Positions 35,170 through 44,709 are shown, numbered from the stretch's first letter. The stretch: DNA of 64,000 nt from Variovorax boronicumulans (GCF_029892485.1 NZ_JARXVG010000008.1:62001-126000); one strand, 5' to 3'. Notes: generated by a model not told the origin, from the sequence alone. Translations and numbers: made by a program.

Positions 35170-36015
35170 TCAGTCCTTGGACGGGGGCCGCAGCTGCAGC
35201 CGCAGAGACAGGGTAGGCGAGAGCCGCAACGCGACCGGCGGGCCCGCGCCGTCGGACAGGTGCGCGAGCGACTCGAACAGGCTCAGCGCCTGCGCCATCG
35301 GGTTGATGCCCGAGAGCGACTTTGCCGCCTCCGAGTGCGCCGGCGTGTAGGTGGAAGCCGCTTCAAGGCTGTTGCCAGCCAGTGACCAGTCCAGTGCGGC
35401 GACGGTGCGTTCGCTGCGTTCGGGCGCGATCACCATCGCCACCGCCAGCAGGCCGCGGCTGTCGGTCACCGAGGTCAGCGGGCCGACCGTGGGCGTGTCG
35501 TAGCCCACCACCAGCACCGGGCTGTGGTCGGCCGCGCATTGCACGGCCGCTTCGAGCAGGCCGGTCGCGAAGCTGTATTCGAAGGCCGAGACCGAATTGC
35601 TGGCCGCCATGCAGCCGGTGCCGATGGTCCAGTAGCCCACCGCGGCGTTGTGCACCGAGTTGTGAAAGCGCGTGGGCGACAGCACCGTGGGGTCGGTGGC
35701 GAGCGTGCTGCACATGTAGTCGTTGATCGAGAGGTCGCCGTGCGCCGAGATGAACACGCAGGGCACGTCGGCTGCGTTGCGTCCCGAGGCCGCCATGGCG
35801 GCGGCGGCCACTTCGAGCGCCAGCGCCACGGTGTCGGGCGCGCGGCGGCGCTCGGCCGGGGCCAGCACCTGCGGCGCCGGGCGCTTGGCCGGCGGATCGG
35901 TCAGCGTGCCTTCGCCGCGGAACGCCGCGCGCGCGGCGTCCCAGCCGGGGAGGGTCGGCGTCCAGAAGGCCGGGCCTTCGATGTAGAGGGTGGGGGGCGT
36001 GGCGGTCGTGCTCAT
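35170..36015 (-). CDS. Beta-ketoacyl synthase chain-length-factor-like protein
   Basis: The 281-residue protein resembles only the N-terminal half of a ketosynthase (Ketoacyl-synt_2 type). It has FISAHGDLSINDYM, a region GTGCMAASNSVSAFEYSF where the active-site cysteine is kept, and VLVVGYDTPTVGPL. The two catalytic histidines of a full ketosynthase are absent. Such proteins pair with a ketosynthase in aryl-polyene-type clusters. Its ATG overlaps the ketosynthase stop by four bases, supporting a complex. Confidence 0.8.
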   Translation of the reverse strand: MSTTATPPTLYIEGPAFWTPTLPGWDAARAAFRGEGTLTDPPAKRPAPQVLAPAERRRAPDTVALALEVAAAAMAASGRNAADVPCVFISAHGDLSINDYMCSTLATDPTVLSPTRFHNSVHNAAVGYWTIGTGCMAASNSVSAFEYSFATGLLEAAVQCAADHSPVLVVGYDTPTVGPLTSVTDSRGLLAVAMVIAPERSERTVAALDWSLAGNSLEAASTYTPAHSEAAKSLSGINPMAQALSLFESLAHLSDGAGPPVALRLSPTLSLRLQLRPPSKD

Positions 36016-37217
36016 GCTTGGGCCTTGCCGAACACGAGGGAGCAGTTGTTGCCGCCGAAGCCGAAGGAGTTGGAGAGCGCGTAGCGCACCTCGCCATGGG
36101 CGGGCGCCAGCTTGATCTGCGGGCCGAAGCCGCTGTCGATCTCGCGCGTGTTGACCGTGCCGGGCTTGAGCCCGCGCTCGATCGCCAGCAGGCTGATCAC
36201 CGCCTCGACGATGCCCGCCGCGCCCAGCGTGTGGCCCATGAAGCCCTTGGTCGAGCTCGCATGCGTCGTGGCCGGGAAGCGGCGCGCCACCAGTGCGCCT
36301 TCGACCTCGTCGTTCTTCTGGCTCGCGGTGCCGTGCATGTTGATGTAGTCGATGGCTTCGGGGGCCAGGCCGGCGCGGGCCAGTGCCTCGTCGAGCGCGC
36401 GCTCGGCGCCCAGGCCCTCGGGATGCGGGGTCGACATGTGGTGCGCATCGCTCGCCTCGCCGTAACCCAGGAGGTGCAGCGGCGACGCCGAAGCGCCCGT
36501 CTGCACGCGCTCGACCAGCGCGAAGCCCGCCGCCTCGCCCAGGCTGATGCCGTTGCGGCCGGCGTCGAACGGACGGCAAGGCTCGTTGGACACCAGTTCG
36601 AGCGAGTTGAAGCCGAACAGCACGCTGCCGCAGAGCGTGTCCGCCCCGCCCACCACGGCCGCGTCGGCCAGGCCCAGGCGGATCAGCCGCTCGGCCGAGG
36701 CGAACACCTTGGCGCTCGACGAGCAGGCGGTCGAGATCGTCTCGCTCGGGCCTTCGAGGCCCAGCGCCTGCTGCACGAACATCGCCAGCGAATGGGGCGT
36801 GTGCACTTCGGCGCGGCGCTGGTCCGGCTGGAACATGCCGTTCTCGTCGAGCCGGGTGTAGGCCAGCTCGGTCTCGCCGATGCTGGAGGTGGAAGTGCCC
36901 AGGATCAGCGCGACGCGCGAAGCGCCGTACTTCTCACGCGCTGCAGCCACGGCTTCGGCAAAGCCGTCCGCCTGCAGCCCCAGCCAGGCCAGCCGGTTGT
37001 TGCGGCAGTCCCAGGAGGCCAGGGCTTCGGGGAGCCGGATGTCTTCGAGCCCCTCGACACGGCCGATCCACGTGGGCAGCGGCGCATCGCCGAAATCATT
37101 GGCACGCAGGCCGCTGCGGGAGTTTTCGAGCGCCTCGGCGAGCGGGGCCTTGCCGACGCCGACGGCCGAGGTGGCCGTGTAGGCGCTGATCTGTAGAGGG
37201 GAAATACGGGAGAGCAC
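36012..37217 (-). CDS. Beta-ketoacyl-ACP synthase (FabF-like, aryl-polyene type)
   Basis: This thiolase-fold condensing enzyme of 401 residues has a complete Cys-His-His site: the nucleophile C in ISTACSSSAKVF, H in INMHGTASQKND and H in KGFMGHTLGAAG. Further family motifs are NSFGFGGNNCSLVF and FDAGRNGISLGEAAG. It condenses acyl groups with malonyl-ACP. Core fatty-acid fabF genes usually lie beside acpP and fabG, which are absent. Coupling to a chain-length factor and a halogenase-like gene points instead to a specialised lipid or polyene. Confidence 0.85.
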   Translation of the reverse strand: MLSRISPLQISAYTATSAVGVGKAPLAEALENSRSGLRANDFGDAPLPTWIGRVEGLEDIRLPEALASWDCRNNRLAWLGLQADGFAEAVAAAREKYGASRVALILGTSTSSIGETELAYTRLDENGMFQPDQRRAEVHTPHSLAMFVQQALGLEGPSETISTACSSSAKVFASAERLIRLGLADAAVVGGADTLCGSVLFGFNSLELVSNEPCRPFDAGRNGISLGEAAGFALVERVQTGASASPLHLLGYGEASDAHHMSTPHPEGLGAERALDEALARAGLAPEAIDYINMHGTASQKNDEVEGALVARRFPATTHASSTKGFMGHTLGAAGIVEAVISLLAIERGLKPGTVNTREIDSGFGPQIKLAPAHGEVRYALSNSFGFGGNNCSLVFGKAQA

Positions 37218-37360
37218 GATGAATCTTGGGGCGCGCGGCAGGCGAAAGGGCGTCGTTGGACAGAAGCGTAATTTTCACGCAATGAATGTCACGCAGCCTA
37301 CCAGCAGTGCACGCGGCTGGGCGTCGGCTGTTTCCCACGCGTGCAGCCTAGGCCAGGGCC

Positions 37361-38728
37361 CTATTGACGGTCGTTGGCGCTTGTGGTCGTCGTCAGCCGC
37401 GAGGCCAGCGCCACCAGCAGCAGCACGGGCACGCCCAGCAGCGCGGTGGCGGTGAAGAACCGGGCGTAGCCGTAGGCATCGACGAAGGCGCCCGAGTAGC
37501 CGGCAATGAACTTGGGCAGCAGCAGCATCAATGAGCTGAACAGGGCGTACTGCGTGGCCGAGTAGCTGATGTTGGTCAGGCTCGACAGGTAGGCGATGAA
37601 GGCCGCCGAGGCGATGCCGCCGGCCAGGTTGTCGGCCGAGACCACCGCGATGAGCGCCGTGAGGTCGTGCCCGCGCGAGGCCAGCCAGGCGAACAGCAGG
37701 TTGCTCGCGGCGCTGAGCACCGCGCCCAGCATCAGTACGCGCATCACGCCCAGTCGCATGGACAGCACGCCGCCCACGAAGGCGCCGGCCAGCGTCATGA
37801 CCACGCCGTAGATCTTGCTGACCGTGGCCACTTCGTCCTTGGTGAAGCCCATGTCCACGTAGAACGGGTTGGCCATGATGCCCATCACCACGTCGCTGAT
37901 GCGGTAGATGGCAATCAGCGCGAGGATCAGCGCGGCCTGCCACCGGTAGCGGCGGATGAAGTCGGCAAAGGGATCGACCAGCACGTTCTGCAGCCACTCG
38001 GCCGCGTTCTTCGCCTTCGGCAGCACCAGCCGCACCGGCTCGGGCGAGAGCAGCACCGTGAGCACGCCGACGCCCATCGAGGCGGCCATCACGAGGTACG
38101 CGGTTTTCCACGCGCCGTTCTGGTAGGCCGCCGCACCGGTCGCGGCGACGGCGGGCGCCACCTCGGCCCAGGCCGCGACCCACAGCACGCCGGCGCCGGC
38201 CCAGATCATCGCGAGCCGGTAGCCCGTCTGGTAGGCGGCGGCGAGCGCGGCCTGCTTGCGCGTCTCGGCCGATTCGATGCGGAAGGCGTCCAGCGCGATG
38301 TCCTGCGTGGCCGAGCCGAAGGCCACGAGCAGCGCAAACCCGACCAGCGGCGCGAGCCCGTTGCGCGGGTCGTTCATGGCCATGCCGATCAGTCCCCAGA
38401 TCACCACGCCCTGCGCCAGCAGCAGCCAGCCGCGGCGGCGGCCGAGCAGCGTGGTGAGCGGCGGCAGCGGCATCCGGTCGACCAGCGGCGCCCAGACCCA
38501 CTTGAAGCCATAGGCCAGGCCGACCCAGCTCAGGTAGCCGATGGTGGTGCGGTCGATGCCGGCCTCGCGAAGGCGAAAGCTCAGCGTGCCCAGCACCAGC
38601 AGCAGCGGCAGCCCGGCCGAGAAGCCCAGCGCCAGCATGCGCAGCGTGGCCGGCTCGAGGTAGACCTTCAGCGTGTCGCGCCAGGGCGGTTTGGGGGCGG
38701 TGGGGGTTTCGAGCGGCGGGGCGGACAT
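37361..38728 (-). CDS. ampG: AmpG-family muropeptide transporter
   Basis: This MFS permease imports anhydromuropeptides for cell-wall recycling. The 455-residue protein has at least twelve hydrophobic helices and the AmpG signatures LGFSAGLPLLLVLGTLSFRL, VGLAYGFKWVWAPLVDR, FGSATQDIALDAFRIES and QTGYRLAMIWAGAG. The start at ATG 38728 is 77 bases from the divergent protease gene. It is separated from the ketosynthase gene by 143 bases with no recognisable feature. Confidence 0.92.
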   Translation of the reverse strand: MSAPPLETPTAPKPPWRDTLKVYLEPATLRMLALGFSAGLPLLLVLGTLSFRLREAGIDRTTIGYLSWVGLAYGFKWVWAPLVDRMPLPPLTTLLGRRRGWLLLAQGVVIWGLIGMAMNDPRNGLAPLVGFALLVAFGSATQDIALDAFRIESAETRKQAALAAAYQTGYRLAMIWAGAGVLWVAAWAEVAPAVAATGAAAYQNGAWKTAYLVMAASMGVGVLTVLLSPEPVRLVLPKAKNAAEWLQNVLVDPFADFIRRYRWQAALILALIAIYRISDVVMGIMANPFYVDMGFTKDEVATVSKIYGVVMTLAGAFVGGVLSMRLGVMRVLMLGAVLSAASNLLFAWLASRGHDLTALIAVVSADNLAGGIASAAFIAYLSSLTNISYSATQYALFSSLMLLLPKFIAGYSGAFVDAYGYARFFTATALLGVPVLLLVALASRLTTTTSANDRQ

Positions 38729-38805
38729 GAGCCCGGATTGTCCATGAGGCGCCGCGGGAATCCGCCGGCCCCTTTGTCTTCATTTGTTCCTATGATCCGC
38801 CCCCT

Positions 38806-39678
38806 ATGTGCACACGATGCGAACGCCTCATTTCCGCCACCTCCGCCGCCTCCCCTGCCTCGCCCTGGCAGCCGCGAAGGGCCTTCCTGCTGGCCGCGGC
38901 CGGAGCGGCCGCCGCGGCTGTGGGCGGTCCGGCGTTCGCGCAGGTCAACGTCGGCAACGCCTCGGTGGCGCGCAACCTCGTGCCGGCAGACAAGATCGAG
39001 GCGGCCGGCGTCCAGCAGTACGGCCAGCTGCTAGCGCAGGCCCGTGCCAAGAACGCGCTCGCCGGCGACAACAACGCGCAACTGCAGCGGCTGCGCACCA
39101 TCGCGCAGCGGCTCATTCCCTTCGCCACGCCCTGGAACACCCGGGCGCGCGAATGGAAGTGGGAGGTCAACCTGATCGGCAGCAAGCAGATCAACGCCTT
39201 CTGCATGCCCGGTGGCAAGATCGCCTTCTTCACCGGCATCCTCGAACAGCTCAAGCTGAGCGACGACGAGGTCGCGATGGTGATGGGCCACGAGATGGCC
39301 CACGCGCTGCGCGAACACGCCCGCGCCCGCATGGCCAAGAGCGCCGGCACCGGCGCGGCGCTGTCCATCGGCGCGCAGCTGCTCGGCCTGGGCCAGGTGG
39401 GCGATCTGGCGGCGCGTGCCGGCACGCAGCTCATCACGCTCAAGTTCAGCCGCAGCGACGAGACCGAGGCCGACCTCGTGGGGCTCGAACTCGCGGCGCG
39501 CGCGGGCTATGACCCGAAGGCCTCGGTCTCGCTGTGGAACAAGATGGCCACCGCCTCGAAGAACCAGGGCGGGCTGAGCTTTCTGTCGACCCACCCGAGC
39601 GGCACCGACCGGATCGCGAAGCTCGAAGCGAACATCCCGAAGGTCGAAAGCCTCTACCGCAACGCCAAGCGCAGCTGA
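38806..39678 (+). CDS. Exported M48-family zinc metalloprotease
   Basis: This is a periplasmic metalloprotease of 290 residues. A signal-like region (QPRRAFLLAAAGAAAAAVGG, then AFAQV) could be read by the twin-arginine system. The zinc site is HEMAH at residues 162-166, and the third ligand is the glutamate in SDETEADLVGLELAARAGYD. LSTHPSGTDRI near the C-terminus matches the LoiP/YcaL-type M48 proteases, which act in envelope quality control. It is divergent from ampG. Confidence 0.9.
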   Translation: MCTRCERLISATSAASPASPWQPRRAFLLAAAGAAAAAVGGPAFAQVNVGNASVARNLVPADKIEAAGVQQYGQLLAQARAKNALAGDNNAQLQRLRTIAQRLIPFATPWNTRAREWKWEVNLIGSKQINAFCMPGGKIAFFTGILEQLKLSDDEVAMVMGHEMAHALREHARARMAKSAGTGAALSIGAQLLGLGQVGDLAARAGTQLITLKFSRSDETEADLVGLELAARAGYDPKASVSLWNKMATASKNQGGLSFLSTHPSGTDRIAKLEANIPKVESLYRNAKRS

Positions 39679-39698
39679 GCCTCAGGCTCCCTGCATGA

Positions 39699-39807
39699 CT
39701 CCCTCTCCCCTTGGGGAGAAGGCGGGGGTGAGGGCGGCGGCCTTCATATAAGGGGGCCGCTCCTCATCGCCGGCACCTCGCCCTCACCCCCCCAAGGGGA
39801 GAGGGAG
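39699..39807. repeat. Imperfect inverted-repeat element (about 109 bp)
   Basis: Left arm CTCCCTCTCCCCTTGGGG and GGGGGTGAGGG pair with the right arm CCCTCACCCC and CCCAAGGGGAGAGGGAG. The left side has about nine extra bases (AGAAGGCGG) in the middle. This GAGGGG-type repeat is common between genes in many proteobacteria and can form a long RNA hairpin. Here it follows the M48 protease gene and may act as its terminator. Confidence 0.7.
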
Positions 39808-39864
39808 CAAGTCCCCGATTGCCATCACGGCCCTCGTCCCGGCTGGCACATTGCTTGCATCTCG

Positions 39865-39878
39865 ACTTGTACACAAGT
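39865..39878. promoter_or_regulatory. Palindromic site upstream of the allophanate hydrolase operon
   Basis: Arms ACTTGT and ACAAGT flank AC, 11 bases before the first gene of the ureide operon. Short TTGT/ACAA dyads of this kind are typical of GntR-family dimers, and a GntR/FCD regulator is encoded as the last gene of the same run (52106). The pairing is an inference. Confidence 0.45.
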
Positions 39879-39889
39879 TTGGATGCCTG

Positions 39890-41608
39890 ATGATGGTGCA
39901 TGAACCCGACCCGCTGACCGCCGCTGCCTGGATCGCGAAATTCGCGGCGCCCGTGGCCGGTGCCGAAACTGCCGAGACCCCCGGCGTGACCCTGCCGCTC
40001 GCCGGGCTGCGCTTCGCGGTCAAGGACAACATCGATGTGGCCGGCGTGCCCACCACCGCCGCCTGCCCGGCCTTCGACCGCCGGCCCACGGCACATGCGG
40101 CCGTGGTGCAGCGGCTGCTCGAAGCCGGTGCATCGCTGGCCGGCAAGACCAATCTCGACCAGTTCGCTTGCGGCCTGAACGGCACGCGCTCGCCGTATGG
40201 CGAAGTGCCCAATGCCTTCGATGCCCGTTATGTCTCGGGCGGCTCCAGTTCGGGCTCGGCCTATGTGGTGGCCGCAGGCGAGGTCGACTTCGCCCTCGGC
40301 ACCGACACCGCCGGCTCGGGCCGCGTGCCCGCCGGGCTCAACAACATCGTCGGCCTCAAGCCCTCGCGCGGGCTGCTCAGCACCTTCGGCGTGGTGCCGG
40401 CAGCACAGAGCGCGGACTGCGTTTCGATCTTCGCGCGCACCGTCGCGCTGGCCGTCGACGTGATGCTGGCCGCCGCGGGCCACGACCCGCGCGACCCTTA
40501 TTCGCGCGACATCGCCATGCGCCGCAAGCCGTTTCCTGCGCACTTCAGCTTCGGCGTGCCGGACACGCTGAGCTTCTTCGGCGACACCGCTGCCGAAGAA
40601 GCCTTCCGCGATGCGCAGGCCAAGCTCGTCGCGCTGGGCGGCACGGCCGTCACCATTCCCTATGCGCCGCTCGCCGAAGCAGCCGCGCTGCTCTATGAAA
40701 GCGCGCTCGTCGCAGAGCGCTACGCCGCCGTGCGCGAGTTCTTCGATGCGCATGCCGACGAGGTGATCGAGCCGGTGCGCAGCATCCTCGCGAGCGGCAA
40801 AGGCTACGTGGCCGCGGACGTGTTCGAAGCGCAAACGCAATTGCGCGCCATCGCGCAACAGGTCGAACCGATGTGGCGCGACATCGACGTGCTGCTCGTG
40901 CCCACCGCGCCCACGCACTACACGCGCGAGCAGATGCGCGCCGACCCGGTCGTGCTCAACCGCAACCTCGGCGCGTACACCAACTTCGTCAACCTGCTCG
41001 ACTACGCGGCGCTCTCGGTGCCGAGCAGCCTGCGTGCGGACAGCCTGCCGTTCGGCATCACGCTGATCGGCCCGAGCGGCAGCGACCTCGCGCTGGCCGA
41101 CCTCGGCCAGCGCTACCACCACGCGACCGGCCTCACGCAGGGCGCGACCGGCCAGCCGCTCCCCGCGCCGCGCCCCGTGCCCTGTCTCGCGGCACCGGCA
41201 CCGCAGACCCTCGCCATCGCGGTGGTCGGCGCCCATCTCTCGGGCATGCCGCTCAACGGCCAGCTCACCGAACGCGGCGCCACGCTGCTGCGCGCCACGA
41301 CCACTTCGGCCGCCTACCGCCTCTTCGCGTTGCCCGGCACCACGCCGCCCAAACCCGGCCTGCAGCGCAGTGCGGAAGGCGGTGCCGCCATCGCGCTGGA
41401 GGTGTGGGCCATGCCCATCGCGCAGGTCGGCAGCTTTCTCGCTTTGATCCCGCCACCGCTGGGCCTCGGCAGTGTCGAGCTGGCCGACGGCAGCTGGGTG
41501 AACGGCTTCATCTGCGAGGGCCACGCACTGGCCGACGCACAGGACGTGACCCACCACGGCGGCTGGCGTGCCTATGTGGCGAGCCGTGCCGCCACCCTTT
41601 CCAACTGA
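39890..41608 (+). CDS. atzF: Allophanate hydrolase (AtzF type)
   Basis: This amidase-signature enzyme hydrolyses allophanate to ammonia and CO2. The 572-residue protein has the Lys-cisSer-Ser triad at K45 (FAVKDNIDV), S119 (SGGSSSGSA) and S143 (TDTAGSGRVP); the 74 and 24 residue spacings match AtzF as I remember it. A C-terminal domain of about 120 residues (LSGMPLNGQLTERGA, then ALEVWAMP) is the allophanate hydrolase C domain. ATG 39890 is chosen because upstream sequence has no similarity. No urea carboxylase is nearby, so its allophanate should come from biuret. It is the first gene of the operon. Confidence 0.92.
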   Translation: MMVHEPDPLTAAAWIAKFAAPVAGAETAETPGVTLPLAGLRFAVKDNIDVAGVPTTAACPAFDRRPTAHAAVVQRLLEAGASLAGKTNLDQFACGLNGTRSPYGEVPNAFDARYVSGGSSSGSAYVVAAGEVDFALGTDTAGSGRVPAGLNNIVGLKPSRGLLSTFGVVPAAQSADCVSIFARTVALAVDVMLAAAGHDPRDPYSRDIAMRRKPFPAHFSFGVPDTLSFFGDTAAEEAFRDAQAKLVALGGTAVTIPYAPLAEAAALLYESALVAERYAAVREFFDAHADEVIEPVRSILASGKGYVAADVFEAQTQLRAIAQQVEPMWRDIDVLLVPTAPTHYTREQMRADPVVLNRNLGAYTNFVNLLDYAALSVPSSLRADSLPFGITLIGPSGSDLALADLGQRYHHATGLTQGATGQPLPAPRPVPCLAAPAPQTLAIAVVGAHLSGMPLNGQLTERGATLLRATTTSAAYRLFALPGTTPPKPGLQRSAEGGAAIALEVWAMPIAQVGSFLALIPPPLGLGSVELADGSWVNGFICEGHALADAQDVTHHGGWRAYVASRAATLSN

Positions 41609-41629
41609 TCGACCGATCCAGGAGCCCCG

Positions 41630-42628
41630 ATGAGCACCCTCGAAAAATCTTCCGCATCACGCCGCCAGTTGTTGCAGGCCGGTGCCGCGGGCCTGGCCGT
41701 GCTGGCCGCGCCGGCCATCGTGCGCGCGCAGGCCGCGCCCAAGCTGCGCATCGGCTTCTGGCCTGTGGCTGCGGGCTTGCCTTTCTTCGCCGCGGTGGAC
41801 AGGGGTTACTTCAAGGAAGCGGGCCTCGACGTCGAGCCGCTGAAGTTCGCCGGTGCGCAGCAGGTGATGGAGGGCATGCTCGCGGGCCGCTGCGACGGCA
41901 GCGCGAACGGCACCGGCTCGGCCAACCTTGCCATCGGCGAGATCGCGCAGCCCGGCCTCTTCAAGATCTTCTGCACCAACCCGAGCAACGCGAAGTTCGT
42001 GCTCGACGAATTCATCGTCGCCAAGGACAGCCCCGTCAAGACGATGGCCGAGTTGGCCGGCAAGAAGGTCGCCTCGGGCCCCGGCATCCAGAACGTCACG
42101 CTGTGCAAGACCATGCTGGAGCGCGCGGGCGCCAAGGGCGCGGTCGTGAGCGAGCTGCCCATCGGCCAGCATGTGGCCGCGCTGGTCGCGGGCCAGGTCG
42201 ATGCCTGCTACACGCTGGAGCCCACAGGCACGGTCGGGCGCATGAACGGCACCACGCGCGTCATCGAGGCCGGCGTGGTCGCCAAATACATCCTCGGCGA
42301 TCCGATGGCGCCATGGCACGGCGGTGCGGCCAGCCTCATCACCGAGTTCATCAAGAAGAACCCGGAGGTCGCGAAGAAGTACATCGCCGCGTATGCGCGC
42401 GGCGTGGAGCTGGTCCGCACCAAACCCGACGATGCGCGCCAGCACATGAAGGGCTACACCGCCATCGAAGGCAAGCTCACGGCCGAAGTGCCGCTCGCCT
42501 CGTACATGCTCTACAACGAGTTCAAGCCGAGCGACGTCGCGTACTTCCAGAAGTTCTACGACCTGTTCACCGACAAAGGCATCTTCGAGAAGAAGGTGCT
42601 GGTGGACGGCCTCCTCTACAAGGCGTGA
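41630..42628 (+). CDS. NitT/TauT-type ABC substrate-binding protein
   Basis: This is a periplasmic binding protein of 332 residues. The signal SRRQLLQAGAAGLAVLAAPA followed by RAQAA looks like a twin-arginine type. The core belongs to the SsuA/TauA/NMT1-like group, with RIGFWPVAAGLPFFAAVDRG, YFKEAGLDVE and TLEPTG near residue 195. Such proteins bind sulfonates, nitrate, pyrimidine precursors or ureides. ATG 41630 has GGAG just upstream. It forms an importer with the next two genes. The ligand is probably a ureide, from context. Confidence 0.88.
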   Translation: MSTLEKSSASRRQLLQAGAAGLAVLAAPAIVRAQAAPKLRIGFWPVAAGLPFFAAVDRGYFKEAGLDVEPLKFAGAQQVMEGMLAGRCDGSANGTGSANLAIGEIAQPGLFKIFCTNPSNAKFVLDEFIVAKDSPVKTMAELAGKKVASGPGIQNVTLCKTMLERAGAKGAVVSELPIGQHVAALVAGQVDACYTLEPTGTVGRMNGTTRVIEAGVVAKYILGDPMAPWHGGAASLITEFIKKNPEVAKKYIAAYARGVELVRTKPDDARQHMKGYTAIEGKLTAEVPLASYMLYNEFKPSDVAYFQKFYDLFTDKGIFEKKVLVDGLLYKA

Positions 42629-42630
42629 CC

Positions 42631-43458
42631 ATGGCCGACGCAAGCACGACCACGGCCGCGCCGTGGACACCGCCGGCCAGCCTCAACGCCGTCGCGCCCA
42701 AGCCGCCGCTGCGCGACCGGATGCTGCCCTTCATCGGCCCCGTGGTGCTGTTCATCGTGTGGGACCTGGTGGTGCGCCTGGGCTTCATCAAGCCGATTCT
42801 TCTGCCCACGCCCGCCGACACCATCGCCGCGCTGATCACGGGTCTCGCGGGCGGGCCGCTGCTCACCGACTTCGCGATGACGGTCTGGCGCACCTTGCAG
42901 GCCTTTCTCATCGCGGCGGTGGTCGGCGTACCGCTGGGCGTGCTGCTCGGCAGCAACGAGAAGGCGTACCGCAGCGTGGAGTTCCTGATCGACTTCTTCC
43001 GCTCGACGCCGTCGTCCGCGCTCATTCCGCTGTTTCTGCTGATCTTCGGCGTGAGCGACGTCAACAAGATCGCCATCGCGGCCTTCGGCGCGCTGCTCAT
43101 CGTGGTGTTCAACAGCGCCTACGGTGTCATCAATGCCAGGAAGCAACGCGTGATGGCAGCGAAGGTCATGGGCGCCTCGCGCTGGCAGGTCTTCAAGGAT
43201 GTGCTGATCTGGGAGAGCCTGCAGCCCAGCTTCGTCGGCCTGCGCTCGGCGGTGTCGATGGCGCTGGTGATCGTCATCGTGGCCGAGATGTTCATCGGCT
43301 CCGACACGGGCCTGGGCCACCGCATCATCGATGCGCAGCAGGTGCTCAACGTGAAGAGCATGTATGCGGCAATCCTTGCAGCCGGTGCGCTGGGCTACGC
43401 GCTCAACATCCTCTTTCTCGTCGCCGAGCGCCGCATCGTGCACTGGAGCGGAAGATGA
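42631..43458 (+). CDS. ABC transporter permease (NitT/TauT type)
   Basis: This is the membrane subunit of the first importer, 275 residues with about six helices. The EAA loop that docks the ATPase is visible as [20 protein letters not shown]. The start ATG 42631 follows the binding-protein stop by two bases. Its own stop overlaps the ATPase start by four bases (ATGA), so the three transporter genes are tightly coupled. Confidence 0.9.
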   Translation: MADASTTTAAPWTPPASLNAVAPKPPLRDRMLPFIGPVVLFIVWDLVVRLGFIKPILLPTPADTIAALITGLAGGPLLTDFAMTVWRTLQAFLIAAVVGVPLGVLLGSNEKAYRSVEFLIDFFRSTPSSALIPLFLLIFGVSDVNKIAIAAFGALLIVVFNSAYGVINARKQRVMAAKVMGASRWQVFKDVLIWESLQPSFVGLRSAVSMALVIVIVAEMFIGSDTGLGHRIIDAQQVLNVKSMYAAILAAGALGYALNILFLVAERRIVHWSGR

Positions 43459-44288
43459 AAGTCACACCCGACATCGTCATCAACGGCCCGGTGTATGCCG
43501 ACGTGCCCAAGCCGGTCTTCAAGCCCGGCCCCGCCGGCACGCACATCACCATCCGCGGCCTGACCAAGTACTTCGCGGGCTGGCCGCTGTACGAGAACTT
43601 CGACCTGGACATTCCCAAGCACCGCATCGTCTCGGTGTTCGGGCCCAACGGCTGCGGCAAGTCCACGCTCATCAACATGATCGCGGGGCTGGTGCCCATC
43701 GATTCGGGCGAGATCCTGTTCGACGGCAAGCAGCGCAAGGACACCAAGATCGGCTACGTGTTCCAGAACTACCGCGAGGCAATGTTCCCGTGGATGCGCA
43801 CCATCGACAACATCGCCTATCCGCTGAAGCTCGAAGGGCGCAGCAAGGCCGAGGTCGACCGGCGCATGGAGGAACTCGTGGCGTCGTTCGACGTGAAGTT
43901 CGACCTGAAGCGCTTTCCGTACGAACTCTCGGGCGGCCAGCAGCAGACCGCATCGATCATGCGCGCGCTCGCGCCCAACCCCGAGGTGCTGTTCCTCGAC
44001 GAGCCCTTCTCCGCGCTGGACTTCGAGATGACGCTCTTCATCCGCGAGAAGCTGCAGGAGGTGTTCATGAAGACCGGCACCACGATGCTGCTGGTGTCGC
44101 ACGACCTCGAGGAGGCCGTCTACCTCGCCGACGAAGTGCTGTTGCTGACCAAGCGCCCCACCAAGGTGGCCGAGATCCTGCGCTACGGCGATGCGCGCCC
44201 GCGCACCATCGAGACGCTCAGCACCGAGAGCTTCGTCGCGATGAAGAAGCTGAGCCTGGACATCTTCCAGCGCGAGGTGCGCCGATGA
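43455..44288 (+). CDS. ABC transporter ATPase (NitT/TauT type)
   Basis: This is the nucleotide-binding subunit of the first importer, 277 residues. Walker A is GPNGCGKST, the Q-loop is [13 protein letters not shown], the signature is [13 protein letters not shown], Walker B is [12 protein letters not shown] and the switch is LVSHDLEEA. The N-terminus has an extension of about 30 residues before the first strand. Its stop overlaps the AtzH-like start by four bases. Confidence 0.93.
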   Translation: MKVTPDIVINGPVYADVPKPVFKPGPAGTHITIRGLTKYFAGWPLYENFDLDIPKHRIVSVFGPNGCGKSTLINMIAGLVPIDSGEILFDGKQRKDTKIGYVFQNYREAMFPWMRTIDNIAYPLKLEGRSKAEVDRRMEELVASFDVKFDLKRFPYELSGGQQQTASIMRALAPNPEVLFLDEPFSALDFEMTLFIREKLQEVFMKTGTTMLLVSHDLEEAVYLADEVLLLTKRPTKVAEILRYGDARPRTIETLSTESFVAMKKLSLDIFQREVRR

Positions 44289-44665
44289 CGCTGGAGATCA
44301 ACCTTCCCGAGGTGCATGCCGAGGTCAGCGCCGTATTCGCGCGCTACGAAGAAGCGCTCGTGACCAACCAGCGCGCCGTGCTCGACGAACTGTTCTGGAA
44401 CAGCCCGCACACGCTGCGCTACGGCTTCTCCGAGAACCACTACGGCCACGCCGACATCCGCGCCTTTCGCGCTTCGCTGCCGGTGCAGAGTCCGCCGCGC
44501 GAGCTGCTGCGCACCGTCATCACCACCTACGGCCGCGACTTCGCGACCGCGAACGTCGAGTTCCGCCGCGAAGGCAGCCGCCAGGTCGGCCGCCAGAGCC
44601 AGACCTGGATACGCACCGCCGACGGCTGGCGCGTGGCCGCCGCCCACGTGAGCCTGCCGGCCTGA
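44285..44665 (+). CDS. AtzH-like protein (DUF3225, NTF2 fold)
   Basis: The 126-residue protein has an NTF2-like fold with [20 protein letters not shown] and [21 protein letters not shown], as in AtzH-family proteins. These are encoded beside AtzE- or AtzF-type amidases in cyanurate and biuret pathways. The exact reaction of AtzH I leave open. It overlaps the ATPase gene by four bases and lies in the same operon as the allophanate hydrolase, which supports a role in carboxylated-urea metabolism. Confidence 0.8.
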   Translation: MTLEINLPEVHAEVSAVFARYEEALVTNQRAVLDELFWNSPHTLRYGFSENHYGHADIRAFRASLPVQSPPRELLRTVITTYGRDFATANVEFRREGSRQVGRQSQTWIRTADGWRVAAAHVSLPA

Positions 44666-44709
44666 GCGGCACATTTTTTGCACCTCCCTTCACTTCTTGA
44701 AAGAACGCC

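Noticed and set aside
37218-37360. Short plus-strand frame in the gap between the ketosynthase and ampG genes
   Set aside because: It continues antisense into ampG, has no ribosome site or family similarity.
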